Below, one piece after another: positions 6,540 to 8,321 of a stretch of DNA of 8,321 nt. Made by a program: the position numbers and the translations under genes. Source of the DNA: JAYWIG01 sp043789035 (GTDB taxonomy: Bacteria > Pseudomonadota > Gammaproteobacteria > Burkholderiales > Burkholderiaceae_E); assembly GCA_043789035.1 (NCBI GenBank), contig JAYWIG010000292.1, positions 1 through 8,321 of the forward strand. The letters run 5' to 3'. The notes under the pieces are model-generated. The model did no database searches. It worked only from the letters and a program-made list of their open reading frames with translations, and was not told where the DNA came from. Every line of letters begins with the position of its first letter. The first letter of the stretch is position 1.

Positions 6540-6664
6540 GCTTTTATCTCCAAAAAATCATAATCAAAGCCGTATCAATGCGAAGTCATACCAGCGCTGT
6601 TGGCTAGCATATCTTCAGAGTGTGGGATCGTCGATGGAGTGGGCTCTCGCATTTGCGTATATGA
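6540..6664 (-). other. thrS-infC intergenic region
   Basis: There are 125 bases between the thrS stop and the infC start. Apart from the infC ribosome binding site I see no terminator-like hairpin with a U-run and no convincing sigma-70 promoter (a TTGATA occurs at 6578-6573 without a properly spaced -10). It may be plain operon leader sequence for infC. Confidence 0.5.
6548..6551 (-). promoter_or_regulatory. Shine-Dalgarno site deciding the infC start
   Basis: GGAG on the minus strand, in an A/T-rich context (TTTTTTGGAGATAAAAGC), lies eight bases before the ATC at 6539-6537. It is the only good ribosome binding site in this region and fixes the unusual start of infC; the internal ATG at 6431 has no comparable site. 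Confidence 0.85.
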
Positions 6665-8321
6665 CTAGGCTTTACTAGAGACATCGCTTTGCAGCCGATC
6701 AACAAACGCTTCTACGCTCATCACGCCGAGATCGAGACCTCCGCGGGCGCGCACGGCAACCGTGCCAGCCTCGCGTTCTTTTTCGCCACAAATGAGCAAA
6801 TACGGAACCTTCTGGAGGCTGTTCTCTCGGATTTTATAGTTGATCTTCTCATTTCGCAAATCGGTTTTTACTCTAAACCCTTGTTTTTTCAGGGTTTGTG
6901 CCACGTTTGATGCATATTCAGCCTGGATGTCGGTAATACACATCACTACAACTTGGTCTGGCGACAGCCACGCAGGCAATGCACCGGCATGGTTTTCAAT
7001 CAAAATACCGATAAAGCGCTCCAAAGAGCCAACTATTGCGCGATGCAACATGATCGGAGTTTTGCGGCCACTTGTATCGGTTACATACTCGGCACCTAAG
7101 CGAGATGGCATGTTTGGATCGACCTGAATAGTGCCGCATTGCCAAACTCGTCCAAGCGAATCCTTCAACGAATACTCGATCTTAGGACCATAAAACGCGC
7201 CCTCACCTTTAAGCTCTTCCCACTGTACGCCGGCACCGTTTAAGGCGTCCGCCAGTGCCTTTTCAGCCAGATCCCAGCTTTCCTCAGAGCCAATCCGCAT
7301 TGCTGGCCGGGTTGAAAGCTTGTAAATAACGTCGGTGAAGCCAAAGTCTTTATAAACTTTTTGCAGCAAGCGAGTATGAGCTAAGCACTCTGCTTGAATT
7401 TGCTCTTCGGTACAAAACACATGGCCATCATCTTGCACAAATCCACGTACGCGCATGATGCCGTGCAAGGAACCTGATGATTCATTTCGATGGCAAGCAC
7501 CAAACTCACCAAAACGAACTGGTAAATCTTTGTAGCTGCGTAAACCTGAATTAAATACCTGAATATGGCCGGGGCAATTCATTGGCTTGATTGCAAATTC
7601 GCGCTTTTCGCTTTCGGTCGTGAACATACCTTCTTTGTAGTTCTCCCAATGGCCCGAGCGCTCCCACAAACTACGATCAAGAATTTGTGGACACTTTATT
7701 TCTTGGTAACCGTTGTTTTGGTAAACAGAGCGCATGTACTGCTCAACTTGCTGCCAAAGCGTCCAGCCCTTAGGGTGCCAGAACACCATCCCAGGGGCAT
7801 TGTCTTGCATATGAAAAAGGTCTAGCTCGCGGCCCAATTTCCGATGGTCGCGCTTTTCGGCTTCTTCAAGCATATGCAGGTGAGCGTCCTGCTCTTCTTT
7901 CTTTGCCCAAGCTGTGCCGTAAATGCGTTGAAGCATTTCGTTTTTCGAGTCGCCACGCCAATAAGCGCCCGCAACTTTCATCAATTTGAAAACCTTTAAC
8001 TTGCCAGTCGATGGCACATGCGGGCCACGGCACAAGTCGATGAAGTTGCCTTCCCGATACAAAGAGATTTTTTGATCAGCGGGGATACTAGAAATGATTT
8101 CGGCTTTGTACTTTTCGCCTTGCGAGAGGAAAAATGCGACTGCTTCGTCACGATTCCATTCTTCGCGAATTACTTTTTCATCTTTCTTTGCAAGCTCAGC
8201 CATTTTTTGTTCAATGGCCAACAGGTCTTCAGGTGTAAACGGCCGTTTGTAAGAGAAATCGTAGAAAAACCCATTTTCAATCACAGGCCCGATAGTGACT
8301 TGCGCATCAGGGAATAACTCT
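6665..8321 (-). CDS. thrS: threonyl-tRNA synthetase (5' end beyond window)
   Basis: The frame is open to the right edge, giving 551 residues of an enzyme of about 640. The missing part is the N-terminal TGS domain and the beginning of the editing domain. The fragment starts ELFPDAQVTIGPVIENGFFYDF, so the GTG at 8284 is an internal valine and not a start. Residues below are numbered within the fragment. The editing domain has C97 and H101 in FIDLCRGPHV, which hydrolyse Ser-tRNA-Thr. The class II core follows: motif 1 around IKCPQILDRSLWERSGHW, the zinc ligands C249 (MNCPGH), H300 (QDDGHVF) and H426 (MLHRAIVGS), motif 2 FGACHRNESSGSLHGIMRVRGF (about 273-294) and motif 3 HRAIVGSLERFIGILIE. The C-terminal anticodon-binding domain (about 455-551) includes VKTDLRNEKINYKIRE. 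Everything needed for charging tRNA-Thr is intact in the visible part. It heads the conserved thrS-infC-rpmI-rplT block. Confidence 0.98.
   Translation of the reverse strand, partial: ELFPDAQVTIGPVIENGFFYDFSYKRPFTPEDLLAIEQKMAELAKKDEKVIREEWNRDEAVAFFLSQGEKYKAEIISSIPADQKISLYREGNFIDLCRGPHVPSTGKLKVFKLMKVAGAYWRGDSKNEMLQRIYGTAWAKKEEQDAHLHMLEEAEKRDHRKLGRELDLFHMQDNAPGMVFWHPKGWTLWQQVEQYMRSVYQNNGYQEIKCPQILDRSLWERSGHWENYKEGMFTTESEKREFAIKPMNCPGHIQVFNSGLRSYKDLPVRFGEFGACHRNESSGSLHGIMRVRGFVQDDGHVFCTEEQIQAECLAHTRLLQKVYKDFGFTDVIYKLSTRPAMRIGSEESWDLAEKALADALNGAGVQWEELKGEGAFYGPKIEYSLKDSLGRVWQCGTIQVDPNMPSRLGAEYVTDTSGRKTPIMLHRAIVGSLERFIGILIENHAGALPAWLSPDQVVVMCITDIQAEYASNVAQTLKKQGFRVKTDLRNEKINYKIRENSLQKVPYLLICGEKEREAGTVAVRARGGLDLGVMSVEAFVDRLQSDVSSKA

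Noticed and set aside
6592..6599. Palindrome CAGCGCTG in the thrS-infC gap
   Set aside because: A single 8-base palindrome with no flanking symmetry or second copy; expected by chance in this length of sequence.
6665..8284. thrS read from a GTG at 8284
   Set aside because: The conserved ThrRS sequence (GPVIENGFFYDF) continues upstream in frame to the window edge, so this codon is an internal valine.

Overview
The window is an ordinary, well-conserved translation operon from a proteobacterium. It is most likely a betaproteobacterium of the Burkholderiales, with freshwater Polynucleobacter-like relatives as my best guess. The gene order (thrS-infC-rpmI-rplT-pheS-pheT-ihfA-merR) and the residue-level character of the proteins (an 808-residue PheT, an IHF-alpha with an N-terminal extension, a MerR-type protein directly after ihfA, then tRNA-Pro) fit that group. 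The taxonomic call is inference from memory of these families, not a search result. Every supported gene is on the minus strand.

Layout in transcription order, from the right edge leftwards: the C-terminal six-sevenths of thrS (cut by the right edge); a 125-base gap; infC starting at an AUC codon; a 109-base structured leader; rpmI; rplT; a strong hairpin plus U-run that looks like an intrinsic terminator or attenuator; pheS; pheT; ihfA; a small MerR-family gene; a tRNA-Pro(GGG) gene with a perfect TATAAT box just upstream and a clear intrinsic terminator just downstream; then a separate gene, the N-terminal 207 residues of an ArsS-like radical SAM protein, cut by the left edge.

The operon groups two aminoacyl-tRNA synthetases (ThrRS and both PheRS subunits), initiation factor IF3, two 50S proteins (L35, L20), the DNA-bending IHF alpha subunit and a proline tRNA. 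The sequence shows several likely control points: the near-cognate AUC start of infC (autogenous control by IF3), a folded leader before rpmI (where L20 control acts in relatives), and the rplT-pheS terminator, which leaves pheST dependent on readthrough and has no Phe-rich leader peptide of the E. coli pheM kind. I found no new defence, mobile or biosynthetic system. The observations most worth following are the regulatory ones and the truncated ArsS-like gene.
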